Below, piece after piece: positions 29,418-38,295 of a stretch of DNA of 64,000 nucleotides. The DNA is taken from contig NZ_RWIS01000005.1 of the NCBI RefSeq assembly GCF_003944705.1, forward strand, positions 1 to 64,000. The letters are read 5' to 3'. Source of the DNA: Hymenobacter metallilatus (lineage in GTDB: Bacteria; Bacteroidota; Bacteroidia; Cytophagales; Hymenobacteraceae). Below the pieces are notes generated by a model. The model ran no database searches and had not been told where the DNA came from. It saw only the letters and a list, made by a program, of their open reading frames with translations. Both the position numbers and the translations under genes were made by a program. The stretch's first letter is position 1. Each line of letters starts with the position of its first letter.

Positions 29418-30515
29418 GTGAAAACTCTCGCTGCTTACCGGCGCAGACTGGCAATGGCCAGTCTGCTGCTGGCTGGGGCTGCTGTGCTCAGTAGCCAGCA
29501 ATCCGCCGCGCCCCCAAAAGGCCTCAAAGACTACTACAAAGCCTATTTCCCGGTGGGCGTGGCCGTGGGCCGCGCCCAGCTGCAAGGGCCCGAGGCGGCC
29601 CTGATTAAGCAGCAGTTTAATAGCCTGACGCCGGAAAATGCCATGAAGATGGGCCCGATTCATCCGGAGGAAAACCGCTACTTCTGGACCGATGCTGATG
29701 CCATTGTGGAATTTGCTCAGCAGAACAAGTTGCGGGTGCGGGGCCATAACCTGCTTTGGCACGAGCAAACACCCCGGTGGCTGTTCAAAAACGCCGACGG
29801 CTCCCGCGTGAGCAAAGACGTGCTGCTCAAGCGCCTGCACGACCATATTTTCGCGGTGGTGAAGCGCTACAAAGGTAAAATCTATGCCTGGGACGTAGTG
29901 AACGAAGCCACTGCCGACAACCCCCAGGAGTTTCTGCGTAACTCAGAGTGGTACCAGATCTGCGGCGACGAATTCATTCGCAAAGCCTTCGAGTACGCTC
30001 ACGAGGCCGACCCGCAAGCCCAGCTGTTCTACAACGACTACAACACCGAGCGGCCCGAGAAGCGCGCCCGTATCTACAAGCTACTTAAGCAGCTTAAGGA
30101 AGCAAAAGTGCCCATTGACGGCGTAGGGCTGCAGGGCCACTGGTCGTTGCAGGAGCCTACCGAGCCGGAACTGCGCGCCGCCCTCGACCAGTACGCCTCC
30201 CTGGGTCTGAAGGTGCAGATTACCGAGCTCGATGTATCCATCTACCCCTGGGAAAAGGACCGCCGCGCCAAGCGCCCCGATGAGTCGGACGCCTACACGC
30301 CGGAGCTGGCCCGGCAGCAGGCGGCCCAGTACAAGATGTTTTTCCGCGTGTTCCGCGACTACCGCAAGGTGCTTACCGGCGTTACCTTCTGGAACGTGTC
30401 GGACAAGTACAGCTGGCTGGATACCTACCCCGTGGCCGGCCGCAAAAACTACCCGTTGCTCTTCGACCAAAACCAGCAGCCCAAACAGGCTTTCTGGGAA
30501 GTCGTGCAGTTCTAG
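29418..30515 (+). CDS. GH10 endo-1,4-beta-xylanase
   Basis: NSLTPENAMKMGPIHPEENRYFW, RGHNLLWHEQTPRWLF, YAWDVVNEAT, VQITELDVSIYPW. Confidence 0.95.
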   Translation: MKTLAAYRRRLAMASLLLAGAAVLSSQQSAAPPKGLKDYYKAYFPVGVAVGRAQLQGPEAALIKQQFNSLTPENAMKMGPIHPEENRYFWTDADAIVEFAQQNKLRVRGHNLLWHEQTPRWLFKNADGSRVSKDVLLKRLHDHIFAVVKRYKGKIYAWDVVNEATADNPQEFLRNSEWYQICGDEFIRKAFEYAHEADPQAQLFYNDYNTERPEKRARIYKLLKQLKEAKVPIDGVGLQGHWSLQEPTEPELRAALDQYASLGLKVQITELDVSIYPWEKDRRAKRPDESDAYTPELARQQAAQYKMFFRVFRDYRKVLTGVTFWNVSDKYSWLDTYPVAGRKNYPLLFDQNQQPKQAFWEVVQF

Positions 30516-30529
30516 AGCTGATTTCCCAC

Positions 30530-30633
30530 CTGTCATCCTGAGCGGAGCGAAGGACCTTATGGCAATTGAACGATAGTCATTAGAACGGCTCGTTCCAACG
30601 TGATAAGGTCCTTCGCTCCGCTCAGGATGACAG
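30530..30633. repeat. Long intergenic palindrome P3, GTCATCCTGAGC family
   Basis: 31-bp perfect arms CTGTCATCCTGAGCGGAGCGAAGGACCTTAT (30530-30560 / 30603-30633). Confidence 0.95.
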
Positions 30634-30651
30634 ATTGAACCCACCCGTACC

Positions 30652-33228
30652 ATGCCTATACCTTTCCACCGTTCCGCACTGCTGAGCCTGTTGCTGAGCC
30701 TGTTGCTGCTGACGGGCTCCGCTGCCGCCCAGCCTGCCGCCTACATTTCCGCTAACAAGAGCAGCGGCAGCTTCCCGCTGGCCGTTTCCGGCAAAGCGGC
30801 CCCGCTCTACGCCAGCGCCCAGGACTGGCCCGGCGTACTGCGCGCCGCCCGGGATTTGCAGGCCGACATCAGCCGCGTAACCCGGCTCACGCCAAGCTTC
30901 ACAATCGATAAAGTGTCAAGCGGGCCGGCTGTAGTGCTGATTGGTACGCTGGGCAAAAGCCCCCTGATTGACGGGCTGGTGCAGGCTGGCAAGCTGGATG
31001 CGGCGGGCCTGGCCGGCAAGTGGGAAACCTTTGCGGTGCAGGTGGTAGAAAAGCCGCTGCCGGGCGTGGCACGGGCCTTGGTTATTGTGGGCAGCGACAA
31101 GCGCGGCACCATCTACGGCATTTATGATGTGTCGCAGCAGATGGGGGTATCGCCCTGGTACTGGTGGGCCGATGTGCCAACCAGGCACCAAACGGCGCTA
31201 TATGTAGCTGCCGGCCGCCACAGCCTGGGCGAGCCGCAGGTGAAGTACCGGGGTATTTTTATCAACGACGAGGCTCCGGCGCTGCAAAACTGGTCGAAGG
31301 AGAAATTCGGGGGCGTCAACTCCAAGATGTACGCCCACATGTTCGAGCTGATTCTGCGGCTCAAAGGCAACTATCTCTGGCCGGCCATGTGGGGTAACAT
31401 GTTCAACGTAGATGACCCCCAGAACCCAGTACTGGCCGATGAATACGGTATTGTAATGGGTACTTCTCACCACGAGCCGCTCACGCGCGCCCACGCCGAA
31501 TGGCAGCGCGGCGGCAAAGGCCCCTGGCACTACCAGACCAACGCCCCTACCTTGCAGGAGTTCTGGCGGGGCGGGATGCAGCGCATGGGTACCCGCGAGA
31601 ATATCGTAACCATTGGTATGCGCGGCGACGGGGATGAGCCCATGAGCGAGGACAGTAACATTGCCCTGCTGGAAAAAATTGTGGCCGACCAGCGCCGCAT
31701 TATTGAGGAAACTACCGGCAAGCCCGCTGCCCAAACGCCCCAGCTCTGGGCTCTTTACAAAGAAGTGCAGGACTACTACGACAAAGGGATGCGCGTACCC
31801 GACGACGTGACCCTGTTGCTCTGCGACGACAACTGGGGCAACATCCGTAAGCTGCCCAAAGTAGGGGAGAAGCCCCGGTCCGGCGGCTACGGTATTTACT
31901 ACCACTTCGACTATGTGGGCGGGCCGCGCAACTACAAATGGCTGAACACCAATCCGCTGCCCCGTATCTGGGAGCAGATGCATCTGGCCCATGCCTATGG
32001 TGCCAACCAGATCTGGATTGTGAACGTGGGCGACCTGAAGCCCATGGAGCTACCCATCAGCTTCTTCCTCGACTACGCTTGGAACCCCAACCGCATCAGC
32101 GCCGACCAGGTGGCCGCCTACACCCGGCAGTGGGCCGCCCGGCAGTTCGGTGATAAGCACGCCGCCGATATTGCCGACATCCTGGCCACATACGCCAAGT
32201 ACAACGCCCGCCGCAAGCCCGAGCTGCTGGATGCTACCACCTACAGCCTGGCCACTGGGGAGTGGGCCGCTGTAGTGGCCGAGTACAATGCTTTGCGCAC
32301 CCGCGCCGAGGTCATCGAAAAACAGCTGCCGGCCACCCATCAGGATGCGTATTTTCAGCTGGTGCTACACCCGGTGCAGGCTTGTGCCAACCTCAACGAG
32401 CTGTATTATACCGTGGCCCTAAACCGGGAAGCGGCTAAAACCGGCCAAGCCACTACCAACGAGCTGGCCGCGAAAGCCAGGCTCCTGTTTGAGAAGGACG
32501 CGGAAATAACGCGCCGCTACCATGCCCTGGCCGGCGGCAAGTGGAACCACATGATGGACCAGACCCACATTGGCTACACTAGCTGGCAGCAGCCTGAACA
32601 GAACACCATGCCCACCGTACAGATGCTGCCCCAGCCCCCGGCCAACCCGCCTGCCACGCCGTCCGCCCCACTGGTTGCGGGTGCGTACGTGTCGGTGGAG
32701 GCGGAAAACTACAGCCGAGCCGTGCATGCCGGGGGTATCAGCTGGCAGCACCTGCCCGACCTAGGTCGCACGGCCGGGGCCGTTACCACGTTTCCGGTAA
32801 CGGCCCCGGCAACGGAGGCTCCCGGCGGCACTAGTCCGCACCTGGAGTACCGCTTCACGCTCCGGCAGGCTGGCCCCGTTACGGTACATGCTTACCTGGC
32901 CCCCACGCTAAATTTCCTGGGCGGCCCGGGCCTACGCTACGCCGTGTCCATTGACGACGAAGCCCCTCAGCTCATTAATCTGCACACCGGTCTGGTAGCC
33001 GACAATGGCAACCGTCCCTGGGAAAAAGCCGTGGCCAATAACATTCTGCTCAACACCTCTGCCCACACCCTGGCAACACCCGGCGAGCATGTGCTGAAGT
33101 TCTGGCGCGTCGACCCCGGGGTAGTACTGGAGAAGGTGGTCGTTAGCGCCGGTAACCTGCCCGCTACCTACCTGGGGCCACCAGCAACCTCACCGAAGGT
33201 CCCTAAACCCAAGGCGGGCAGGTGGTAA
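30652..33228 (+). CDS. GH115 family xylan alpha-1,2-glucuronidase
   Basis: VKYRGIFINDEAPALQNWSKEKFGGVNSKMYAHMFELILRLKGNYLWPAMWGNMFNVDDP, GTSHHEPLTRAHAEW. Confidence 0.95.
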   Translation: MPIPFHRSALLSLLLSLLLLTGSAAAQPAAYISANKSSGSFPLAVSGKAAPLYASAQDWPGVLRAARDLQADISRVTRLTPSFTIDKVSSGPAVVLIGTLGKSPLIDGLVQAGKLDAAGLAGKWETFAVQVVEKPLPGVARALVIVGSDKRGTIYGIYDVSQQMGVSPWYWWADVPTRHQTALYVAAGRHSLGEPQVKYRGIFINDEAPALQNWSKEKFGGVNSKMYAHMFELILRLKGNYLWPAMWGNMFNVDDPQNPVLADEYGIVMGTSHHEPLTRAHAEWQRGGKGPWHYQTNAPTLQEFWRGGMQRMGTRENIVTIGMRGDGDEPMSEDSNIALLEKIVADQRRIIEETTGKPAAQTPQLWALYKEVQDYYDKGMRVPDDVTLLLCDDNWGNIRKLPKVGEKPRSGGYGIYYHFDYVGGPRNYKWLNTNPLPRIWEQMHLAHAYGANQIWIVNVGDLKPMELPISFFLDYAWNPNRISADQVAAYTRQWAARQFGDKHAADIADILATYAKYNARRKPELLDATTYSLATGEWAAVVAEYNALRTRAEVIEKQLPATHQDAYFQLVLHPVQACANLNELYYTVALNREAAKTGQATTNELAAKARLLFEKDAEITRRYHALAGGKWNHMMDQTHIGYTSWQQPEQNTMPTVQMLPQPPANPPATPSAPLVAGAYVSVEAENYSRAVHAGGISWQHLPDLGRTAGAVTTFPVTAPATEAPGGTSPHLEYRFTLRQAGPVTVHAYLAPTLNFLGGPGLRYAVSIDDEAPQLINLHTGLVADNGNRPWEKAVANNILLNTSAHTLATPGEHVLKFWRVDPGVVLEKVVVSAGNLPATYLGPPATSPKVPKPKAGRW

Positions 33229-33283
33229 CACAACTACCGACAGGCAGCGTACGGAGCAACAAGTAGGCTGCCCTCTACCGGAA

Positions 33284-34054
33284 CTACGGCAACTCCTGTA
33301 CCCAGATGTTGCGGAAGCTGATGGGGGCGCTCGGGTCGCCGTGCGACTGGAGTTTGATGGGGGAGGGGCCGTGGGCCTCGTACTGGGGCGGGCCGATATA
33401 GCGGGTGGGGCCCGCCAGGGCTACGTTCTTCTGCACCGTTACGCCGTTGAACTGCACGGTTACGCGGGCCGGGGTGTTCACCGTGCCATCGGCCTTGAAA
33501 GTGGGAGCCAGCCACACCACGTCGTACGACTGCCACTCGCCGGGCTTGCGGCCGGGGTTGGCCAGTGGGATATGCTGCTTATAGATGCTACCCGCCATGC
33601 CGTTCACGTAGGTAGGGTTCTGGTAAGGGTCGAGGATCTGCAGCTCGTAGCCCAGGTCGCCCTTGCCCAGGGAGGCCAGAAATACGCCGCTGTTGCCGCG
33701 CACCTGGCCCTGGCCGGTTATATCGGCCGGTACGCGCCACTCCAGGTGCAAGCGGTAGTTGGTGAAGGTGCGCTTGGTTTCGATGTTACCCTTGGGCTTG
33801 TCCACCGTCAGCAGGCCGTCGGCTACCGTCCACTGGGCCGGCTGGGTCCGGTCGTCGGCCGATACCCACTCATTCAGGTTCTTCCCATCAAACAGTACAA
33901 TGGCCTTGGCAGGCGGTGGGGTCGTTTTCAGCTTGCCCGCTACCACTTTGGGCTCGGGCTTCCACACCTCGGTGTCTTCCGGTTTACCGGTTTGCTGGGC
34001 CGCGGCGGCTAGGGAGAGGCTGAAAAGTGCAGCAGTCAGGAATGGGAGTCTCAT
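33284..34054 (-). CDS. DUF1080 (3-keto-disaccharide hydrolase-type) secreted protein
   Basis: Signal peptide; LFDGKNLNEWVSADDRTQPAQWTVADGLLTVDKPKGNIETKRTFTNYRLHLEWRVP, RGNSGVFL, YELQILDPYQNPTYVNGMAGSIYKQ. Confidence 0.92.
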   Translation of the reverse strand: MRLPFLTAALFSLSLAAAAQQTGKPEDTEVWKPEPKVVAGKLKTTPPPAKAIVLFDGKNLNEWVSADDRTQPAQWTVADGLLTVDKPKGNIETKRTFTNYRLHLEWRVPADITGQGQVRGNSGVFLASLGKGDLGYELQILDPYQNPTYVNGMAGSIYKQHIPLANPGRKPGEWQSYDVVWLAPTFKADGTVNTPARVTVQFNGVTVQKNVALAGPTRYIGPPQYEAHGPSPIKLQSHGDPSAPISFRNIWVQELP

Positions 34055-34073
34055 GGGAAAAAACTAGAACGGT

Positions 34074-34171
34074 GTAGAGACGCGACACTTCGCGTCTGCT
34101 CGGTGAACGGTTCACACCGAGCAATGATAACAACCTCAGCAACGACGAGACGCCAAGTGTCGCGTCTCAAC
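34074..34171. repeat. Long intergenic palindrome P4, GAGACGCGACAC family
   Basis: 34074-34097 pairs with 34148-34171 (22/24); loop holds a second hairpin GCTCGGTG...CACACCGAGC. Confidence 0.85.
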
Positions 34172-34176
34172 ATTGC

Positions 34177-35067
34177 TCACACGTCGCAGAGCTGCACGGC
34201 CTGGCGCAGGGAGGCCAGCTTGTCGGGCTGGGTGGGAATGAACTCCTGGGCTACGTAGCCCTGGAAGCCGGTGGCCAGAATAGCGCGCATGATGGCCGGG
34301 TAATTCAGCTCCTGGGCGTCGTTCAGCTCGTGGCGGCCGGGCACGCCGGCGGTGTGGTAGTGCGCAATATAGCGGTGGTGCTCAGTAAGGGTGCGGATAA
34401 CGTCGCCCTCGTCGATTTGCATGTGGTAAATGTCGTAGAGCAGCTTGAAGTGCTCGGAACCCAGGCGTTTGGCCAGTTCCACGCCCCAGACCGTCCGGTC
34501 GCACTGGTAGTCCTTGTGGTCGATTTTGCTGTTGAGCAGTTCCATTACCAGCACCACGTTGTGCTGCTCGGCCAGCTTAAGCAGCGGCTTGAGTCCGGCT
34601 ACGCAATTCGCCCAGCCCTGCTCGTCCGTTTTGCCTCGGCGGTTGCCGCTGAAGCAAATCAGGTTGCGGTAGCCGGCCTTGGCTACCTGCGGAATCATGG
34701 CGGCATACTGCTGTTGCAGGCGGGGGTGAAACTGCGGGTCGTTGAAGCCGTCGACGAGGTTGATTTCCGCGCCGTTGCACATGGGCGAATCCAGCCCGTA
34801 CTTTTTCAGCGTGGGCCACTCCTGCGGGCCCACCAGGTCAATACCCTTGATGCCCATTTCCCGGGCCGCGGCACAGAGCTGGTCCAACGGCAAGTCGGCA
34901 AAGCACCAGCGGCACACCGACTGGCGGATGTTTCCTTTCAGGACAGCGGGCATAGCAGTCGGGGTTTCATCAGGTACGCTAGCCCCGGCCAGTACCAGAG
35001 TACCCACGACGGCGGTGCTAGTCAGCAGTCCTTTGAGGGCGGCGCGGCGGTTCCAGGTGGTAGCCAT
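34177..35067 (-). CDS. TIM-barrel sugar phosphate isomerase/epimerase family (hydroxypyruvate isomerase-like), Tat-type signal
   Basis: NRRAALKGLLTSTAVVGTLVLAGAS; GIKGIDLVGPQEWPTLKKYGL, LLNSKIDHKDYQCDRTVWGVELAKRLGSEHFKLLYDIYHMQIDEGD. Confidence 0.9.
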   Translation of the reverse strand: MATTWNRRAALKGLLTSTAVVGTLVLAGASVPDETPTAMPAVLKGNIRQSVCRWCFADLPLDQLCAAAREMGIKGIDLVGPQEWPTLKKYGLDSPMCNGAEINLVDGFNDPQFHPRLQQQYAAMIPQVAKAGYRNLICFSGNRRGKTDEQGWANCVAGLKPLLKLAEQHNVVLVMELLNSKIDHKDYQCDRTVWGVELAKRLGSEHFKLLYDIYHMQIDEGDVIRTLTEHHRYIAHYHTAGVPGRHELNDAQELNYPAIMRAILATGFQGYVAQEFIPTQPDKLASLRQAVQLCDV

Positions 35068-35100
35068 AAAATCAGATTATATGAGACGAGCCGGAAGGCA

Positions 35101-35197
35101 GTCATGCAGAGGCGTAGCCGCAGCATCTCGCGTGCGGATGTTGAAATGCTATTCAGGCGTCAGCACGTGAGATGCTGCGGCTACGCCTCTGCATGAT
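35101..35197. repeat. Long intergenic palindrome P5, TCATGCAGAGGCGTAGCCGCAGCATCTC family
   Basis: 35101-35135 pairs with 35163-35197 (33/35). Confidence 0.93.
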
Positions 35198-35200
35198 GGT

Positions 35201-36463
35201 TTAGTTGGCATTGGCTAAGCGCGTGGCAGCATCCACACCGGCCGTTTCAGTAGGTACGGGAGCCGCAGTGCGCTCTTTGAACAGCAGCAGGAACAGCACC
35301 AGCACGGCGGCGGCAATACTGGCCGGAATCAGCCAGATCATGCGCCAGTCGTGGGCCCCGGCCGCCAGCTGGTACTGGTCGAAGATGCGGCCCGAGAGCA
35401 GCGTGCCAATCAGCATCCCCACGCCGTAGGTAGCCAGGGTGATGAAGCCCTGGGCGGAGCTCTTGAACTGCTCGCCGGCCAGGTTGTCGGTATAAATCTG
35501 GCCCGTCACGAAGAAGAAATCATAGCAGATGCCGTGCAGCACAATACCGGCAATCAGCAGCCAGTAGCCGTTTTCCCCGCCGCCGTAGGCGAAGCACACG
35601 TAGCGCAGCACCCAGGCTGCCATGCCAATAGCCAGCATCTTCTTCACGCCCAGCTTGCTGAAAAACAGCGGAATAGCCAGCATAAACAGCAGCTCCGATA
35701 CCTGCCCCAGGCTCTGCACGCCGGCGGCGGCCTTCATGCCCACCTCATTCAGGAAGGGGTTGGTGAAGCCGTAATAAAAGGCCAGCGGAATGCAGATAGC
35801 AATGGAAGCCAGAAAGAACGTGAGGTAGGAGCGGTTTTTGAGCATTCCAATAGCATCCAGCCCCAGCAAACTGCCCACGGAGCTGGACTGGCCCTTTTTC
35901 ACGGGTGGCGTGGCGGGCAGCGTGAAGCTGAACACGCCCAGCAGGGCCGAGGCCCCGGCGGCCATTAGGAAGGTAAGCTGCAGGCTGTTGCTCTGTTCCC
36001 AGTTCAGCCAGCCAATGGTGAGGCCAGCCACAATCCAGCCCAGCGTGCCCAGCACCCGAATGGGCGCAAATTCCTTCTGCGGGTTCTGCATCTGCCGAAA
36101 GGCAATGGAATTCACCAGCGCCAGGGTGGGCATGTAGAGCACCATGTACGTCAGGATGCTGGGGTAGAAGCTGCCGAAATCCGGGGCCTGAGAAGCCCGC
36201 CACAGTAGCACTGCCCCGGCCAGGTGCAGTACCCCCAGAATCTTCTGGGCCGAGAAAAACCGGTCGGCAATCAACCCCACGATAAACGGCGCCACAATGG
36301 CCCCGATGGACTGCGTAAGAAACGCCACGCCTACCTGTGTGCCCGAGGCTCCCAGGTTGCGCAGCAAATAGGTCCCCAGCGTGACAAACCACGCGCCCCA
36401 GATGAAGAACTCCAGGAACATCATGAGGGACAGTTTTACCCGGATTGCAGAGGTCATAAGCAA
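35201..36463 (-). CDS. MFS transporter, nucleoside:H+ symporter-like
   Basis: 12-TM protein; VKLSLMMFLEFFIWGAWFVTLGTYLLRNLGASGTQVGVAFLTQSIGAIVAPFIVGLIADRFF. Confidence 0.9.
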   Translation of the reverse strand: MLMTSAIRVKLSLMMFLEFFIWGAWFVTLGTYLLRNLGASGTQVGVAFLTQSIGAIVAPFIVGLIADRFFSAQKILGVLHLAGAVLLWRASQAPDFGSFYPSILTYMVLYMPTLALVNSIAFRQMQNPQKEFAPIRVLGTLGWIVAGLTIGWLNWEQSNSLQLTFLMAAGASALLGVFSFTLPATPPVKKGQSSSVGSLLGLDAIGMLKNRSYLTFFLASIAICIPLAFYYGFTNPFLNEVGMKAAAGVQSLGQVSELLFMLAIPLFFSKLGVKKMLAIGMAAWVLRYVCFAYGGGENGYWLLIAGIVLHGICYDFFFVTGQIYTDNLAGEQFKSSAQGFITLATYGVGMLIGTLLSGRIFDQYQLAAGAHDWRMIWLIPASIAAAVLVLFLLLFKERTAAPVPTETAGVDAATRLANAN

Positions 36464-36490
36464 GGGCGAATAGGGGGTTGGGAATAGGCT

Positions 36491-36525
36491 GTCATTCCGA
36501 GCGAAGCGAGGAATCTGGGGATGAC
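36491..36525. repeat. Extra unpaired repeat unit related to the GTCAT.CTGAGC family
   Basis: GTCATTCCGAGCGAAGCGAGGAATCTGGGGATGAC, self-complementary ends. Confidence 0.7.
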
Positions 36526-36540
36526 GTTACCTAAGTAATT

Positions 36541-36633
36541 GTCATGTTGAGCTTGCCGAAGCATCTCTCCCTCTGGCTAATTAATGGGCCTTGCAACGAA
36601 GCGGTAGAGATGCTTCGGCAAGCTCAGCATGAC
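36541..36633. repeat. Long intergenic palindrome P6, GTCATGCTGAGC family
   Basis: 36541-36569 pairs with 36605-36633 (27/29). Confidence 0.93.
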
Positions 36634-36662
36634 GGCCTTTATAGGTTGTTAAGAGCTGGTTT

Positions 36663-37133
36663 TTACTTCAGGCTCAGGATGTAGCGGGTCATTTCCTCGG
36701 CGTCTTTCTGGGAGAGGCCGGGATGGGGCGTCATGGCCACCTCGCCCCAGTTGCCGCTGCCCCCGGTTATGATTTTCTTGGCCAGCATGGTCACGTTGGC
36801 GGGGGTGTTGGGGTACTTGGCGGCAATGTCCTTGTAAGCCGGCCCCAGCAGCTTTTCATTGTCGCGGTGGCAGGTGGTGCAGTCGGAGCCGGCAATGAGC
36901 TTGGCGCCCGTCTCGGCCGGTGTGCCGGTGGGCGTGGTGCCGATTTTGGTGGCGTTGGTATCTACCTGCGGCTGCCGGGCCACGGCGCTGACGTTGGCAC
37001 CGGTGGTGCTGTCCTGGGCAGTTTCGGCCTCATCGGCCAGGGTGTAGGTTTCCTTGGCGGCGGGCTTATCGGATTCGGAGCCGCAGGCGGCCAGGCCGGC
37101 GCAGAGGGTCAGGAGAAGAAGGCTGTTTTTCAT
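36663..37133 (-). CDS. Class I cytochrome c, lipoprotein
   Basis: MKNSLLLLTLCAGLAACGSES; heme motif CTTCH, LLGPAYKDIAAKY, MTPHPGLSQKDAEEMTRYILSLK. Confidence 0.93.
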   Translation of the reverse strand: MKNSLLLLTLCAGLAACGSESDKPAAKETYTLADEAETAQDSTTGANVSAVARQPQVDTNATKIGTTPTGTPAETGAKLIAGSDCTTCHRDNEKLLGPAYKDIAAKYPNTPANVTMLAKKIITGGSGNWGEVAMTPHPGLSQKDAEEMTRYILSLK

Positions 37134-37150
37134 GGGTGAGCTTGGGAAGG

Positions 37151-38203
37151 TTAGAGGCCGAGCAGGGTATTGTTGCGGGCCGCGTCGATGCCGGAGGCGG
37201 CAAAGTCGTCGAAGGCCTTATCGGTGACGCGAATGATATGGTTTTGGATGAAGGGCGCACCTTCGCGGGCTCCGTCTTCGGGGTGTTTGAGGGCGCATTC
37301 CCACTCCAGCACGGCCCAGCCGGGGTAATCGTACTGGGTGAGCTTACTGAAAATGGCGTTGAAATTCACCTGCCCATCCCCCAGGGAGCGGAAGCGACCG
37401 GCGCGGTCTACCCAACTTTGGTACCCCCCGTACACGCCCTGGCGGCCGCTGGGGTTAAACTCGGCATCCTTCACGTGAAAGGCCCGGATTCGCTCGTGGT
37501 AGATGTCGATATACTCCAGGTAGTCCAGGCATTGCAGCACGAAGTGGGAGGGGTCGTAGAGCAGGCAGGCCCGGGGGTGCTGGTCGACTTTCTCCAGGAA
37601 TAGTTCGTAGCTCACCCCGTCGTGCAGGTCCTCGCCGGGGTGAATTTCGTAGCAGACGTCCACCCCGCACTCATCAAACACGTCCAGGATGGGCCGCCAG
37701 CGGCGGGCCAACTCGTCAAAGCCGGTTTCTACGAGGCCGGCCGGGCGCTGGGGCCAGGGGTACACGTAGGGCCAGAGCAAGGCCCCGCTAAACGTGGCGT
37801 GAGCCGTGAGCCCCAGCCGCTGCGAAGCCTGGGCCGCGTACTTCAGCTGCTGCACCGCCCACTGCTGCCGGGCGGCGGGGTTACCGCGCACGGCTTCGGG
37901 TGCAAAACCATCAAACAGCTGGTCATACACGGGGTTTACGGCCACCAGCTGGCCCTGCAAGTGCGTGGATAGCTCGGTGATTTCCAGACCGGCTGCCCGC
38001 ACCGTGCCGCGCACTTCATCGGCGTAGGTCTGGCTTTCGGCGGCCAGTTTCAGGTCAATAAAGCGGGTGTCCAGGGTCGGGAGTTGCACGCCCTTGTAGC
38101 CCAGCCCCGCCGCCCACTCGCAGATGCTGGCGAGGCTGTTGAATGGGGCCTGGTCGCCGATGAACTGGGCCAGAAATATGCCGGGTCCTTTGATTGTTTT
38201 CAT
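37151..38203 (-). CDS. TIM-barrel sugar phosphate isomerase/epimerase family, no signal peptide
   Basis: GPGIFLAQFIGDQAPFNSLASICEWAAGLGYKGVQLPTLD, DVCYEIHPGEDLHDG, DPSHFVLQ, GWAVLEWECALKHPEDGAREGA. Confidence 0.9.
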   Translation of the reverse strand: MKTIKGPGIFLAQFIGDQAPFNSLASICEWAAGLGYKGVQLPTLDTRFIDLKLAAESQTYADEVRGTVRAAGLEITELSTHLQGQLVAVNPVYDQLFDGFAPEAVRGNPAARQQWAVQQLKYAAQASQRLGLTAHATFSGALLWPYVYPWPQRPAGLVETGFDELARRWRPILDVFDECGVDVCYEIHPGEDLHDGVSYELFLEKVDQHPRACLLYDPSHFVLQCLDYLEYIDIYHERIRAFHVKDAEFNPSGRQGVYGGYQSWVDRAGRFRSLGDGQVNFNAIFSKLTQYDYPGWAVLEWECALKHPEDGAREGAPFIQNHIIRVTDKAFDDFAASGIDAARNNTLLGL

Positions 38204-38207
38204 TTTT

Positions 38208-38295
38208 AGAGCTTAGAGCCAAGAACGTAGAGCTTAGAAAGTAGGCCTTTTCGGTTGAACGGAATCTGAGTTCTACGTTCTAGGGTCTAAGCTCT
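38208..38295. repeat. Long intergenic palindrome P7, AGAGCTTAGA family
   Basis: 38208-38232 pairs with 38271-38295 (22/25); overlaps the 3' end of the Gfo/Idh/MocA CDS. Confidence 0.85.

Noticed and set aside
30652-30715. CTGAGCCTGTTG tandem duplication at the GH115 5' end
   Set aside because: Leucine-rich signal peptide coding; no reason to infer phase variation from two copies.
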